64,000 bases of DNA. Origin: Prorocentrum cordatum. Taxonomy: Eukaryota; Sar; Dinophyceae; Prorocentrales; Prorocentraceae. The notes beneath the pieces are model-generated. The model saw only the letters and a program-made list of their open reading frames with translations, had not been told where the DNA came from and made no database searches. Shown here piece after piece: positions 17,628 through 28,213 of the stretch (positions within the stretch are counted from its first letter, which is position 1; every line of letters begins with the position of its first letter). A program made the position numbers and the translations under genes. The stretch is from positions 1-64,000 of the forward strand of contig CAUYUJ010001363.1 of assembly GCA_963575745.1 (NCBI GenBank). Reading direction: 5' to 3'.

Positions 17628-18044
17628 AGGGCTATTGGATTATGCAGTAGAGGCCCTGGGGCCTCTTGGGCCGTCTGGGGCCGATGTTGGAGCGGCACCC
17701 CGCTCGGACAGGATCTCGCTGGGCGGGAAGGGGGCGTGGGCGATGGGGAGAGGGGGAGAACCGGAATGAAATAGGGAGGGACGTGGAACTCCATGTCAAC
17801 CTTTATGTGAATTCAAAGCTTGAATTATTCAGCAGCTGCACGGATTTGGGGCGATTGTTGAAGTTCGCTTTGGCGCCGCGGACGCTCGGTTTTCAAAACG
17901 ACCACGCAGCTACATGGATGGATGGCGGGTGGTCTTCAAAGTGTGGCTCTCGACTTTGGAGCCGCGCGCGTTCGCCGTCAATACTCTCAACAACTGCACG
18001 GATGGAGAGTGAACTGTTTCCAAAAAGGGGTCCTCGTCCTGGCG
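17628..18044. other. No gene recognised
   Basis: The first 70 bases contain CTTGGGCCG phrases of the degenerate repeat family. The remainder is unique-looking, with no coding frame worth calling. Confidence 0.4.
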
Positions 18045-18985
18045 TTGCGCACGTGTGCATGCATGCATGCATGCATGCATGTATGTATGTATGTGTGTCT
18101 GCATGCATATGCGTATGTATGTGTGTATACATGTCTGCATGCATGTGTTTGCATATGTATCTGTGTATGTGTGTATGATTGTGTATATGTGCACGTGTGG
18201 ATGAATAATGAATAAATGGATATGCGTGTGCATGCATGTCTGTCTGTCTGTCTGTATGTATGTATGCGTGTACGCATGTATGCACGCATGTTTGTATGCA
18301 TGCATGAATGTATGTATGTATATATGTATAAATGCAGGTGTGCATGTAAGTATACATGGAAAGCATGCAGGTGTGTATGTATGTATGCATGTGTGTATGT
18401 ATATTTATGTATGTATGGCTGAATGGATGGATGCACGTATGTATGTGTGCAGGTATGTATACACGTACGCATGTATGTATGTGTTTGCATATGCATGTGT
18501 GTATGATTGTATGTCAGTGTGTATGGACATGTGGATGAATGAATGAATGAATGGATGTGTGTATGCATGCATGTCTGTATGCCTGCCTGTCGATCGGCCT
18601 GTGTGTACGCATGTGTGTATGTATGTATGTATAAGTAAACAGATAAATGCATGTGTGTCTGTAAGTCTGCATGTAAGCATGCAGGTGTGTATGGATGCGT
18701 GCATGTGCGTATGTATATGTATGTCTGTGTGTGTAGGTTTGTATGTATGTATGTATGTATGTATGTATGTATATATGTATGTATGCATTGACGTATGTGT
18801 GTATGTATGAATGTAAGGTCTGTAATGTATGTATGTCTGTCTGTCTGCCTGAATGTATGTATGCATGTATGTGTGCGTGTGTGTGTGTGTCTGTCCGTCT
18901 GTTTGTCATGTATGTATGCATGTACGTACGTATGTATTCATGTATGGATTGATGGATGGATGTATGGATGCATGTGTGTCGCCAG
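18045..18985. repeat. Degenerate tetranucleotide tract (ATGT/ATGC)n, about 0.9 kb
   Basis: The tract is made of GTAT, GCAT, GTGT and GTCT tetramers with many substitutions but few indels, so Met/Cys/Val- and His/Thr/Tyr-rich frames stay open on both strands. These frames are products of the repeat, not genes. Confidence 0.9.
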
Positions 18986-19350
18986 CCCCCCAGGAGGCCA
19001 TCAATGAGACAGACACGCAGACACACAGTGTGTCTGTGTGTCTGGCTTGTGCTGTCGAGCCAACGTGTGGGCCATCAATGAGCCGTGGCGCTCGCAGGCC
19101 AGACCCTGGTCTCCCAGGGCTGGGCGCCTGTCGTGCATCTTCAGCTGGCGTGCGTTGCGCGCCTCACCGACGCCTCACTCAAAGAGACTGAGAGACACGT
19201 GACGTCAATTTGTTTTTGTGTTCGGAGGTCGGGGGGTGAGATCGCAGCGGAACGGAGACCCCCAACCCTGAAATCGTTTCGTTTCGTTCGTGTCGTGCGT
19301 GCGGGCGAGGCGAAGCTGCGTGGGCGCGCGAGAGGAATGAACCCGCCGTT
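18986..19350. other. No gene recognised
   Basis: GC-rich unique-looking sequence with a short CAGACACAC/GTGTGTCTG inverted repeat near 19020. No supported coding frame. Confidence 0.35.
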
Positions 19351-19700
19351 GCCAGGGCAAAGTCAAGACAAATGATTGTTCTCCATCCGTCCGGCGGTGG
19401 CCCTAGCGGTGTCCCGCGGTGTCCCGTGGTGTCCCGTTGTGTCCGCCGTTGCCAGGGCGAATTCAAGACAAATGATTCTCCTCCGTCCGGCGGTGGCCCT
19501 AGCGGTGTCCCGTGGTGTCCCGTGGTGTCCGCCGTTGCTAGGGCGAAGTCAAGACAAATGATTATCCTCCGTCTGGCGGTGGCCCTAGCGGTGTCCCGTG
19601 GTGTCCCGTGGTGTCCGCCGTTGCTAGGGCGAAGTCAAGACAAATGATTATCCTCCGTCTGGCGGTGGCCCTAGCGGTGTCCCGTGGTGTCCCGTGGTGG
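19351..19700. repeat. Four tandem units of 86-100 bp
   Basis: The marker AATGATT recurs at 19371, 19471, 19557 and 19643. Each unit has GTCAAGACAAATGATT, a TCCGTC-GGCGGTGGCCCTAG segment and a variable number of GTGTCCCGTG decamers. The spacing of 100, 86 and 86 reflects different decamer counts. Confidence 0.85.
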
Positions 19701-20275
19701 CCCGTGGTGTCCCGTGGTGGCCCGTTGAGTGAGATCGATAGTGAGATCGGCAAGTGTCCCGTGGTGCCCCGTGGTGTCCCGTTGAATGAGATCGATAGTG
19801 AGATCGGTACTGAGATCAATGTGGTGCCCCGAGGTGTCCCGTGGTGCCCCGCGGTGTCCCAAAAAGTGAGATCGATAGTGAGATCGACAGGTGTCCCGTG
19901 GTGTCCCGTGGTGTCCCGTTGAGTGAGATCGATAGTGAGATCGATACTGAGATCGATGTGGTGCCCCGAGGTGTCCCGTGGTGTTCCGTTGAGTGAGATC
20001 GATAGTGAGATCGACAAGTATCCCGTGGTGTCCCGTGGTGTCCCGTTGAGTGAGATCGATAATGAGATCGATAGTGAGATCGACAGGTGTCCCGTGGTGT
20101 CCCGTTGAGTGAGATCGATAACGAGAACGATAGTGAGACCGATACTGAGATCAATGTGGTGCCCCGAGGTGTCCCGTGGTGTCCCGTTGAGTGAGATCGA
20201 TAATGAGATCGATAGTGAGATCGACAGGTGTCCCGTGGTGTCCCGTTGAGTGAGATCGATAGTGAGATCGATTGG
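19701..20275. repeat. Compound tandem array of GTGTCCCGTG and GTGAGATCGATA units
   Basis: Blocks of the decamer GTGTCCCGTG alternate with GTGAGATCGATA blocks. The decamer continues from the preceding array, so the two probably grew from one another. On the minus strand the period keeps a 285-residue frame open (19562-20419, repeats of Ser-Ile-Ser-Leu and Asn-Gly-Thr-Pro-Arg-Asp-Thr). I see no sign that this is a protein. Confidence 0.85.
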
Positions 20276-20283
20276 GTCAGATG

Positions 20284-20402
20284 TTGGTTCCCCCCCTCTC
20301 TCCTCCCCTATATCCTCCCCCTTCTCTTCCTCCTCCTCCTCCTCTTCCTTATTCTCCTCTTCTTCCTCCTCCTCCTCCTCTTTCTCCTCCTCCTCCTCCT
20401 CA
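20284..20402. repeat. CTC-rich pyrimidine tract
   Basis: Almost uninterrupted CTCCTC/TTCCTC on the plus strand; it yields a spurious poly-Glu frame on the minus strand. Confidence 0.85.
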
Positions 20403-21519
20403 CGATTGAGGACCGTCAAGACGCAACATTAAGGTTGACTCGTGGCATTGAACTCCTGAGAATGGGGTTTTGGCAACGGGGCGCTTTCCTTAGTGGAAAT
20501 GAATATGTGTAGGGGTCTACGAAGAGGGAGCTTGGAGGGAGGGTGGATTCCAACATCGTCAATCAGTCTTGGGTTTACACCAGTCCTCCTTTTACTCCTC
20601 CCCGCTCCTCCTCCTCCTCCTCCTGTTCCTCTTCTCCCTTATCCTCGGATTAGTTTGGATCAAATGCACCCCGCCCCCACGGGTGGCGTTTCCCCGAAAA
20701 CGGGGGGCGTCGCACAACGTGGTCGAGGTACGTGCGATTTCGTAGGGTCGTAGAGCGACCTTCTATCTGAGTTCGAATCCCATGCTTCTCAAGCTGACTT
20801 GTGGGCCGATTGTGAGGTGGTGGTCCGCTCTCCTCGTCTTTTCTCTCTTCCTTCACGCATGCGGCATGTCCGTTCCTTTTTCAGGCCACGGTCCATTGCA
20901 TGAGTTTGCCTATCGCAGTTCGGCCCTCGTAGTGCTCCCGGTTTGCCTGGCGACCTTTTGATTCGCACAGCGGTCGAGGCCATGTCAGGTGAAGTTTCGT
21001 GGTCGTGTCCTTTCGCCCTCCAAAAAAACCTTGTTTGGGCCTTCCCCAGGTTGGGCTAGGACGAGGATAAATCCGTTCCAGAGCGTTCCGGAACACTCTC
21101 AGAGCGTTCCAGGACGCTCTCAAAAAAGGCCGCGGCGCCACATACTTCTTCCAGAGCCGCGGCTTATCCTCACCCGATCTTCTCCTCGCCCTGGTTTCGT
21201 TTTGCTTCCTTCCTTCTCCCCTTCCTCCCCGTCCTCCCGACCCCTGCCCCCAGCAGGAGGGCAGCGGGAGGAGGCCAGCAGAGAGCCGCGCCCTCGGCCC
21301 GCCGAAGGTACTACGACGCGTGGGGCCGGCCCCCCGACCAGTGAGCCGCGGGCGCAGCGAGCGGCCTTCCCCTGCGCCCTGCGCGCGGCGAGCGCCTCCT
21401 CGCGCGGCACCGCCTGGCGCAGCGCCGCTTCGCGCGCCGCGGGGCGCGGCGGCTGCGCCAAGACGAGCGGGGCAGGCGGCGCCCGCAGAGGAGGGCGGGG
21501 CTTGAGGCAACGGCGCTGG
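20403..21519. other. No gene recognised
   Basis: Mixed sequence with a short CTC run (about 20600-20640) and repeated AGAGCGTTCC phrases forming a small inverted repeat (about 21072-21122). The stretch at 21260-21500 is very GC-rich and open in several frames without a recognisable product. Confidence 0.35.
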
Positions 21520-22386
21520 TGCCGGGAGGACGAGGAGGAGGAGGGGGGGGAGGAGGAGGAGGAGAGGAGACGAGGAGGAGAGGACGAGGAGGAGGAGGAG
21601 GAGAGTGAACAGGAGGAGGAGGAGGAGGAGGAGGAAGGAGGAGGAGGAGGAGAGGAGAGGAGGAGCGAGGAGGAGGAGAGGAGGAGGAGGATGGATGTGC
21701 ATGAGGATGAGGAGGAGGAGGAGGATGCGAGGAGGCCGGAGACTAGGAGAAGGCGAGGAGGACGAGGAGGTGCAGGAGGAGGAGGAGGACGAGGAAGAGA
21801 AAGAGGACGAGGAGGAGGAGGACGAGGAGGACAAGGAGGACGAGGACGAGGACAAGAACGATGACGAGGAGGAGGAGGAGGAGAGGGAAGAGGAGGACGA
21901 CGAGGACGAGGACGGGTGGGCCCCTGGAGGGGTCCGTGGACCGATCTCGACTTGCCGTCATCTCAGCTCGCACTGCTCCGATGCTCACACTCCCCCTGCT
22001 GGTCCTTGTCCTGCTGCTCGTGCTCATCTCCCAATTCTCCTCCCCCTCCTCCTTCTCCTCCTCCTCCGCCGTCCTCCTCCTCCTCCTCCTCCTCCCCCTC
22101 CTCCTTTGCCATTTTCCTCCTCCTCCTCCTCCTCCTCTTCCTCCCCCTCCTCCTTCGCCCTTTTCCTCCTCCTCGTCCTCCTCTTCCTCCTCCTCCTCCT
22201 CCTCCTCCGCCTCCTCCTCCTCCTCCGGTGTTGAAGGTCCGCTTTGGCGCTGCGTGCATCGTTCGCTCGCCAATGCGTCGGCAGCGGTGCCTCGCTCCAG
22301 CGGACGCAGGTGCCGCCTGCGCTTCGGCGGAGGAGGAGGAGGAGGAGGAGGAGGAGGAGGAGGGGAAGGAGGAGGAGGAGGAGGTC
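21520..22386. repeat. Purine/pyrimidine strand-switch block: GAG, then CTC, then GAG
   Basis: The plus strand is (GAG)n-like from about 21520 to 21915, (CTC)n-like from about 22018 to 22236, and (GAG)n-like again from about 22324 to 22386. The two switches make long imperfect inverted repeats. Poly-Glu, poly-Arg and poly-Ser/Pro/Leu frames over it are not genes. Confidence 0.85.
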
Positions 22387-22944
22387 CTGCAAGTGGCGCC
22401 CCCGCCCTGGCGCGACGCGCGATGGTTCGCTCGCCGAGGCGTTGGGGGGTCTGGGCGCGCGCGAGCGGGCGACCTGCCGCCCTCGCCCCGAGTTCCGCGC
22501 AGATCTCGCCTAGCAGTCGCCTTCCCGCTTAGAGGTCAGAGCGGGAATGACCTGCCCCGCTTTCGCCTCCAGGCAAAAGCAAGCCATACCACGCGCCTCC
22601 TCGTCGAGCGGCCTGACCAGTGCAGGCTGCAACTTGGCCTCGTTTGGTATCTCTTGGGAGCGAGGGCGGTCAAAAGCGAGGTAGGTTTGTTTTCCCCCCT
22701 GTGGAGGCCCGGTGCTGGTCTCGGCCGCCGGGTCGCACGAGAGCAGCAGCGGCAGCGGGGTCGGGCGAGAGCATCGGCGTACGATTCCAAAGTCACCCTG
22801 GCGGACAGGATGCCATGCATGTTGTAGGCTTGTCGGCCCGCGCTGTGGTCGTATTGGGCGTGGTGCTCCTGAGGGCGTGGGGGGGTAGTCGTGGCGCTTG
22901 GATTGTGGTCCGGCTGTAGATCTCTCCAAAGGGGTAGTGTCGGC
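22387..22944. other. No gene recognised
   Basis: GC-rich, with a second occurrence of a GTTCGCTCGCC phrase also seen near 22260. Composition drops toward the lower-GC island that starts near 22800. Confidence 0.35.
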
Positions 22945-23720
22945 TTACCAAGGTTTGAGCCAATCTTTGAAGAACATGTTCTCGCACGGGTCGATCCGTG
23001 TATCCATGTGGTTGCTCGCCTTCAGTTTGGAGACCTTCCTGCCCCAACCATCGTATAAGACCATGCTAGTCCCGCACCCCGAGGTGTCGTAAGGCCCGTC
23101 GGATATCTGGGAAAATCTGCCGCACCGCCTCACTGGTAATTGCACCATTTACCCCGTGCACCGTTGCAGGAAACGTGTGTGTAACACTTGCCATCCAGGC
23201 GAGAATTGCAGGTGTTTCGTCGAAACTTGCAGCCGCACAGATGACAGGGTTGTTGAATCCAAGCCATCTGCATCGCCGTACGACTCCCACCACATCCGTT
23301 CCCACAGCATTGATCGGCATTGCATCCAGCACTTGGAGAATTTGGCACACTGTAACCCAGATTTCCCTGGTAGGGCAAAAGTGGGCGAAGACCGTTGTGT
23401 CGTCGCGGTGAGGCGGTCCATTCGCTCCTGAACCCCCAGGTGGTTGAAGTGGTATTGCGTCCCTGATTCTTGTGATACCGTCGTCATCGGGAGGGCGTGG
23501 AATCGGAGGTTCATCGTCGGGACAGCGTGGGGTCGAAGTATCGTTGTCGCATGCCCGCCAGACACCATTGTTGAAAAATTCCATGGTCGCGTGTGGGTTG
23601 GAATCGATGATTCCACAAACCTCCGAAGCGGGAGTCGGAGATGCCGGTATCGGGTATGGTGTCGGAGCACGTCGTGGAATCGCCAAGCTGGGGTCGGAAG
23701 CCACCGTCAGGGAATACCAT
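22945..23720 (-). pseudogene. Minus-strand hypothetical coding relic with frame slip
   Basis: A 212-residue frame (23704 down to 23066) has ordinary protein composition (GIIDSNPHATMEFFNNGVW; AVRQIFPDIRRALRHLG). It ends where another frame continues to about 22945 (VSKLKASNHMDTRIDPCENMF), so one slip near 23080 is likely. Just upstream, near 23740, IDSNPQATMVFPDGGF repeats the first phrase and indicates an internal duplication. No family recognised. The composition is more AT-rich than that of the genes to the left. Confidence 0.35.
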
Positions 23721-23785
23721 GGTCGCTTGTGGATTGGAGTCGATGGCCTAAATTGGACTGGATGGACTCGTTGAAGAAATCCTAT

Positions 23786-24207
23786 GTGTAGTAGTCCGCG
23801 TCGAGCTCGTCATAATCGGAAGACCGTCCAACCGAGGGTATTTTGCGTTTCTGCGTTTTTGTAACCCGTTGTCTTGATAATGGGCTGCAATTGTATGGTA
23901 AGTGGTAATTCGTACCAGACGCAGACACACATGGTCATATTCGATGCGTCTTGTCTGATTCCCGCACATGTGTTCGGGCAAATGCGTAGCAATAGTCATA
24001 CATGCGGATCTTCCGAATCCTTCCCCATCTGTCGAATGTGTACAAGATCCTGTATGGGAATATATGTGGATCCGGTATTGTTCGATACGCGTGCCGATAA
24101 TCGAGCAAAATGTGGAAGAAGGCGTGTTGATGTCGTTGTGTCAATTCTCTTCGAAAGTTGTCATCATCGATCATACGGTGCAGAAGCCATATGTTGTAAT
24201 GTTGCAC
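23786..24207 (-). pseudogene. Minus-strand hypothetical coding relic upstream of the previous one
   Basis: Two frames join into plausible protein: FFHILLDYRHAYRTIPDP and KIRMYDYCYAFARTHV, then YELPLTIQLQPIIKTTGYK. An acidic, Tyr-rich end (DELDADYYT, stop near 23787) is reached by another slip. The pattern weakly recalls the region after the ATPase in D5-like viral primase-helicases, but this is only an impression. It shares strand and composition with the next relic and may derive from the same insertion. Confidence 0.3.
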
Positions 24208-25256
24208 CGTGCCACCCGTATTATAATGGAAGCGGGGGTCGGGATCGGGAATGGAATAATTCTATGCCGAGGTCCCAAGGGCGTGCGCGTGGCATCTCAA
24301 AATGAACCTTGCACGAGCCTTGGGTTGAAAGTGTCTTTCACTTGGGACACACCACCAAATTAGATCAGAAGCGCGTCAATGTGATGATACGAAACCTAAC
24401 ATGTCTGTAATAAGATGGAACCGCTCCGGAATTATAGTCGATCGGTTTCTGATGGGAATCTGGCCGAAGCCAGGCGATTCCTGCTTCGGGAAAAATCTAA
24501 CCGCTTCAGGAAAAATACCGCTTCAGAAAAAACCGTTCCCGTTTCAGAAAAACCAATGGCGAGCGAATTTGCCCAGCGCGCCCAGCATATTGGGCAAATC
24601 TGGCAGATGCGTTGCCTGGCCTCACCACCCAGTTCCTGACGCTCGCTCGACATATGTTGCAGCATCCGGACAATCGATTATGTGCCTCATTTTGTTGTCA
24701 GGTTCTGCTCCAAAGCATTGTAGTTGTGATCTCGTTATCTGTACATGAAAGCGTCGTACGGTCTACGCATTATTTTCGTGTTGGGTTGTTTCCAGAAGTC
24801 GTAGGTCTTGCCGTTGTTTTTCCCCGAAACTCCAGTACCAGATCAGGTGACACAAGCGCCGAGCTCGAAACCCGAGCCAGGGTGAAACTAAAATCACAGC
24901 CGTTGTCGCACTCAGCAGCACTAAAGGAGGAGGAGAAGGAGGAGGAAGACGAGGACGAGGACGAGGACGAGAATAGAAACAATTATAAATCAGAGAGTGG
25001 GCAAGTAGGCTCTTAGGGTGTGCGCGCCAAGCCTTCACCCGGCCCCATCGCACACCTAGCTGCAGCATGTTCCATGGCGAGGCCTCGGATATCCCACCAC
25101 TTATGATGTAAATTCTTGACGCTTCGCGTATCCCCACCAGCCCATCCTACACCAGGCACTCGAACGAAGAGCGCCGATGATCGGCAGCTGTTTTTCTCCC
25201 CCTCTTCCTCCTTCTCCTCCGCCTTCTTCCTCCTCCTCCTCTCATCCCCCCTCTCC
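24208..25256. other. Lower-GC stretch without a supported gene
   Basis: At about 24480-24556 there are four tandem 18-20-base units of the type CGCTTCAGGAAAAATAC. A GAGGAC purine run occupies about 24928-24975, and CTC-rich sequence lies just before the SL relic (25195-25256). No coding frame stands out. Confidence 0.4.
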
Positions 25257-25293
25257 TCCGTAGCCATTTTGGCTCAAGCCATTTTGGCTCAAG
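25257..25293 (+). other. Doubled dinoflagellate spliced-leader relic
   Basis: 25257-25278 matches the 22-nt dinoflagellate SL from TCCGTAGCC through GGCTCAAG. It is followed without a gap by CCATTTTGGCTCAAG (25279-25293), a second SL lacking its first seven bases. Genomic SL relics in series are known to arise when an SL-bearing mRNA is reverse-transcribed, inserted, transcribed and trans-spliced again. Confidence 0.9.
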
Positions 25294-25444
25294 TTCGAAA
25301 CGCGTCCCTGGCGCTTCGAGCGTGTTTGCTGCCGAGGGGAGGCTCAGTGTCTTCTCCCTGGGGACAGGCCCCTGAATCTTATCCGTCGTGCGCCAAAGCA
25401 CGCTGCGTTGCAAGCATCGCTCGCGTCCCTTTGCAGTTCCAGCC

Positions 25445-26386
25445 ATGGCGGGTGGCGGGTCTTCCTCGCTCGTCGCTCCCTGCGGGACGTGTGGCTGCAA
25501 GAAGAACATGCTTTGGTACAAGTGGTGCAAGTCGTGCCACAGTCCTCTGGCATCGCCTCTGGCTAAGGGTCGTCCTCGTGCTGGTGGGGATGGTCAATTG
25601 CCTGATGGAGGTAAGCGTCGCCGTGGCGCTGACGGAGGTGGCAAAGGTGTTGGAAAAGGATTCGGCCGCGCTGGTGTGCCGCCCCCTCCGTCCAGCAATC
25701 AGCATGAGTACCTTGAGGCGCTCACCAAGCACTTCAAGGGCGTTGGTGACTGCCTCCCTGGAGCTGATGCCATCCTCCAGGCTCTGGTTGCCTCGTCCAG
25801 TGCGGTCAAGCAGGCGGAGCTGGACAAGCAGAACGCTGGGGTGCAGACTTCGGCAGCCCAGAAGCAGATTCTCTCCAAGGAGAAGGAGCTGTTGCAGGTT
25901 ACGGATTCTATCGAATACCATCGCAAGCGTGGCGAGGAGCTGCGGACAAGGTCCGCTCAGATCGGCACGGAGATCGAGCAGCTTCGTGTTCGATATCGTG
26001 AGCTCTCCGCCAAGGTGGCTCCTCCGGATGAAGACCTCGGTGCGGAGGTCGACATCGCAAAGTTCAAGGACACTTTCTCGGCCATGGACGTGTTCTTGGG
26101 TCAGGCTGCTGAGGCGGTGCAGAAGGATAGCCTCGACGACCTCAAGGCCAAGATGGAGGCCATGCGCAGTGCGTTGCAGTCGGGCAAGGAGCACCTCAAC
26201 AAGTCCGTGGAGGCCGTCAAGGCTCGTGGCTCATCTTCGAGATCGGTTTCTGCTCTTGCGGCCAGGCTCCACATCCGCTCAGACGATGACCTCTACAACC
26301 TCCTGTGCGGTCCTTCGGCTTCCGCTGGGGAGAAGAAGCGCAGGTTGGAGCTGGTGGAGGCTGTGGCTAGCAGGTTGCGTACCTAA
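25445..26386 (+). CDS. LINE ORF1: zinc-ribbon and coiled-coil protein
   Basis: ATG at 25445 (AGCCATGG) gives 313 residues ending at TAA. Residues 13-31 hold CX2C-X11-CX2C (Cys13, 16, 28, 31), a likely zinc-binding or nucleic-acid-binding finger. A Gly/Lys/Arg-rich basic segment follows (about residues 40-80). Residues about 130-280 are Lys/Glu/Gln-rich with heptad character (KEKELLQVTDSIEYHRKRG), a coiled coil for self-association as in LINE ORF1 proteins. It is intact. The frame stays open back to 25388, but the ATG choice is natural. Confidence 0.75.
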   Translation: MAGGGSSSLVAPCGTCGCKKNMLWYKWCKSCHSPLASPLAKGRPRAGGDGQLPDGGKRRRGADGGGKGVGKGFGRAGVPPPPSSNQHEYLEALTKHFKGVGDCLPGADAILQALVASSSAVKQAELDKQNAGVQTSAAQKQILSKEKELLQVTDSIEYHRKRGEELRTRSAQIGTEIEQLRVRYRELSAKVAPPDEDLGAEVDIAKFKDTFSAMDVFLGQAAEAVQKDSLDDLKAKMEAMRSALQSGKEHLNKSVEAVKARGSSSRSVSALAARLHIRSDDDLYNLLCGPSASAGEKKRRLELVEAVASRLRT

Positions 26387-26600
26387 TATCACTACAGCCT
26401 ATCGGGAGGGGGCTTTGTGTCCCCCCACCAGGCCGCTGGAGGCCCATACTTCGTCCTCTGGGTGCGCCGCGACACCGCCAGGTACCTTGTCGACAGACCC
26501 CTCTGCTACAGCCCCCACCCACCTCCCAGCGCAAGCTGGTTAGCTCCCAGGGTTAAAGGGTGGGAGCGGCTTCTTAGCAGAGGGGTCGGAGCAGTCTGAG

Positions 26601-27230
26601 GTGCTTGGCCACTCACAGAGTTCTGTTGCATCGGTGAGCTGCTATAACCAGCCCAGTGTAGTTATCCCCTCGGTCTCTGAGTTTCCTGGCAATGAGTTCG
26701 GCTTCATCCTGGAGACTTTCAACGGTTCGGGCTGGGGAACTGCTCGTAAGAGACTGGAACAAACCCGCGCTCACATAGTGTTGATCCAGGAGCACAAGCT
26801 TCGCAGTTTTGAAGAAATCAATCAAGCCAGTGCGTGGGGGGACCCGCCACGGTTGGAAGATTCTCTGGGAGTCTGGTTGTTCTGGGGAGTAAGGTGGTGC
26901 TTCTGCTGGAGTTGCGTTGGCAGTACGTGCAGCTTTTGGATTCCACCCTCTCCTCGACGTCACTCAGGTTTCTCCGCGCAGGTGCGTTGCAGGTGTTGTT
27001 CAGCGGCTGGGACAGCCGAAGTTCTTAGTTGCCAGCATCTACTTGCATGATTGCGAGCAGATGAGCGATGACAACGTTTCCATCCTCTCGGATGCCATGT
27101 CGTTCCTGGGCCACTCGGGCTTGCCGTTCGTGTTGGGGCGGGGATTTCTACATGGCCCCCGAAGTGCTCCTGGACAATGGGATTCCTGAGCTTCTGCGAG
27201 GCCCACTGGCGTCGGCGCCTGGGGATCGAG
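26601..27230 (+). pseudogene. LINE ORF2: endonuclease (EEP) domain, broken
   Basis: The first frame carries FGFILETFNGSGWGTARKR and HIVLIQEHKL, the Asn and Glu motifs of an AP-type endonuclease. The domain continues in the +1 frame with a TAA near 26890 and KFLVASIYLHDCEQ (about 27020). A further slip near 27140 leads to GGDFYMAPEVLLD, the GDF-type Asp motif. At least two slips and one stop disable it. Confidence 0.65.
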
Positions 27231-28213
27231 GGTTTTTGACGGGCCCCAACGGCACCAAGCACTACGACTATGTCCTGGTCTCTGGAGGCTTCAGCAAATG
27301 TGTCAAGGAGGTCTCTCTGGTCGAGGAGGCCGCCACCTATCCTCGCTTGCCTGTGTGTCTGGAGCTCCACAAGTCTCTCAGCACTCTGCGGGCCCTCAGG
27401 TTTCGCAAGCCTCCGAAGATCCCCGTCGAGCCTGCCATGGGACCCGCGGCGCAGCCGCCCGACTGGTCTCAGACCCTGGAGCTTTGGGACTTTACTCTGG
27501 AAAGTGTTGTCTCTGGGAGGCTGCAGGAGGCTTTCTCGGGGCTGGACTCGGCCTACGAAGTGCGGGCCAACCTCAGCGAGGTCGAACTCGTCGCCTCGAC
27601 GCAGTCGTCCATCCCAGTTTTTGGCACACGCGGACGCAGGCCCAGGTGCGAGTGGTACGTTCCGCTCACTATCGACACCAAGGCCGCGCCGCCGTCAGCG
27701 CAGCAGTCGGTCAATTTCTCCGTTGCGCAGTTGCGCGCTTTGATTGGGCATCTCGGCGCGGGCGACCCCGTCGAGCACCCGGCCGTGCAGTCGATCGTAG
27801 GTCAGATGCGACGTCCTCCTCAGAGTATCCAGGACAATTTGGGGGAGTGGTCTGTGGTTCACGATCAGGCAGTTTTATTCTTGGGACGTATCGACGAGCT
27901 TTCTCTGGACGGCTGGAGGCTTTCTTTGACCCAGTTGCTGGAGGATTTCGAGGAGCCCCTTTCGGAGGCCGTTGCCTTTACTCGTAAGTTATCTAGAGTT
28001 TCCTGGAGGCAGTGGATCTTGGAGGGCATCGAGAAAGGGGGCAAGAGGGCTCACAAGTTCACGAGGGACCCCCAATCTTGGAAACCTACTACTACCCTGA
28101 GCTCCGATGGCGCCCTGGTTTCGGATCCACTCAGCCCCCTGAAGGCAGAAGCTCTCAAGTTTGCAGAGCTCTGGGGCACTACGCATCGGATATCAGGAGG
28201 CTCGGCCGCCTGA
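27068..28213 (+). pseudogene. LINE ORF2: end of endonuclease and linker to RT
   Basis: The frame begins with the GGDFYMAP motif and HYDYVLVSGG (the last endonuclease strands). A 270-residue linker with charged helices follows, before the RT. The frame stops at TGA 28211-28213, while the next piece continues in another frame from about 28161, so this is a slip inside one ancestral ORF2. Confidence 0.6.

Noticed and set aside
18208-18952. Cys/Met/Val-rich frames that look like small secreted peptides
   Set aside because: Pure products of the ATGT/GTGT tract; the opposite strand gives equally open His/Thr/Tyr frames.
19562-20419. 285-codon repetitive minus-strand frame as a repeat protein
   Set aside because: Its repeat unit follows the DNA period and the N-terminus is a poly-Glu from the CT tract; nothing indicates translation.
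20731-20800. Possible tRNA because of GTTCGAATCCC
   Set aside because: The flanking five bases do not pair as a T stem, and no acceptor or anticodon stem can be built.
27725-27736. GCGCAGTTGCGC inside the LINE as a member of the 12-mer family
   Set aside because: Single isolated match to a variant form; it may be chance, so I did not extend the family there.
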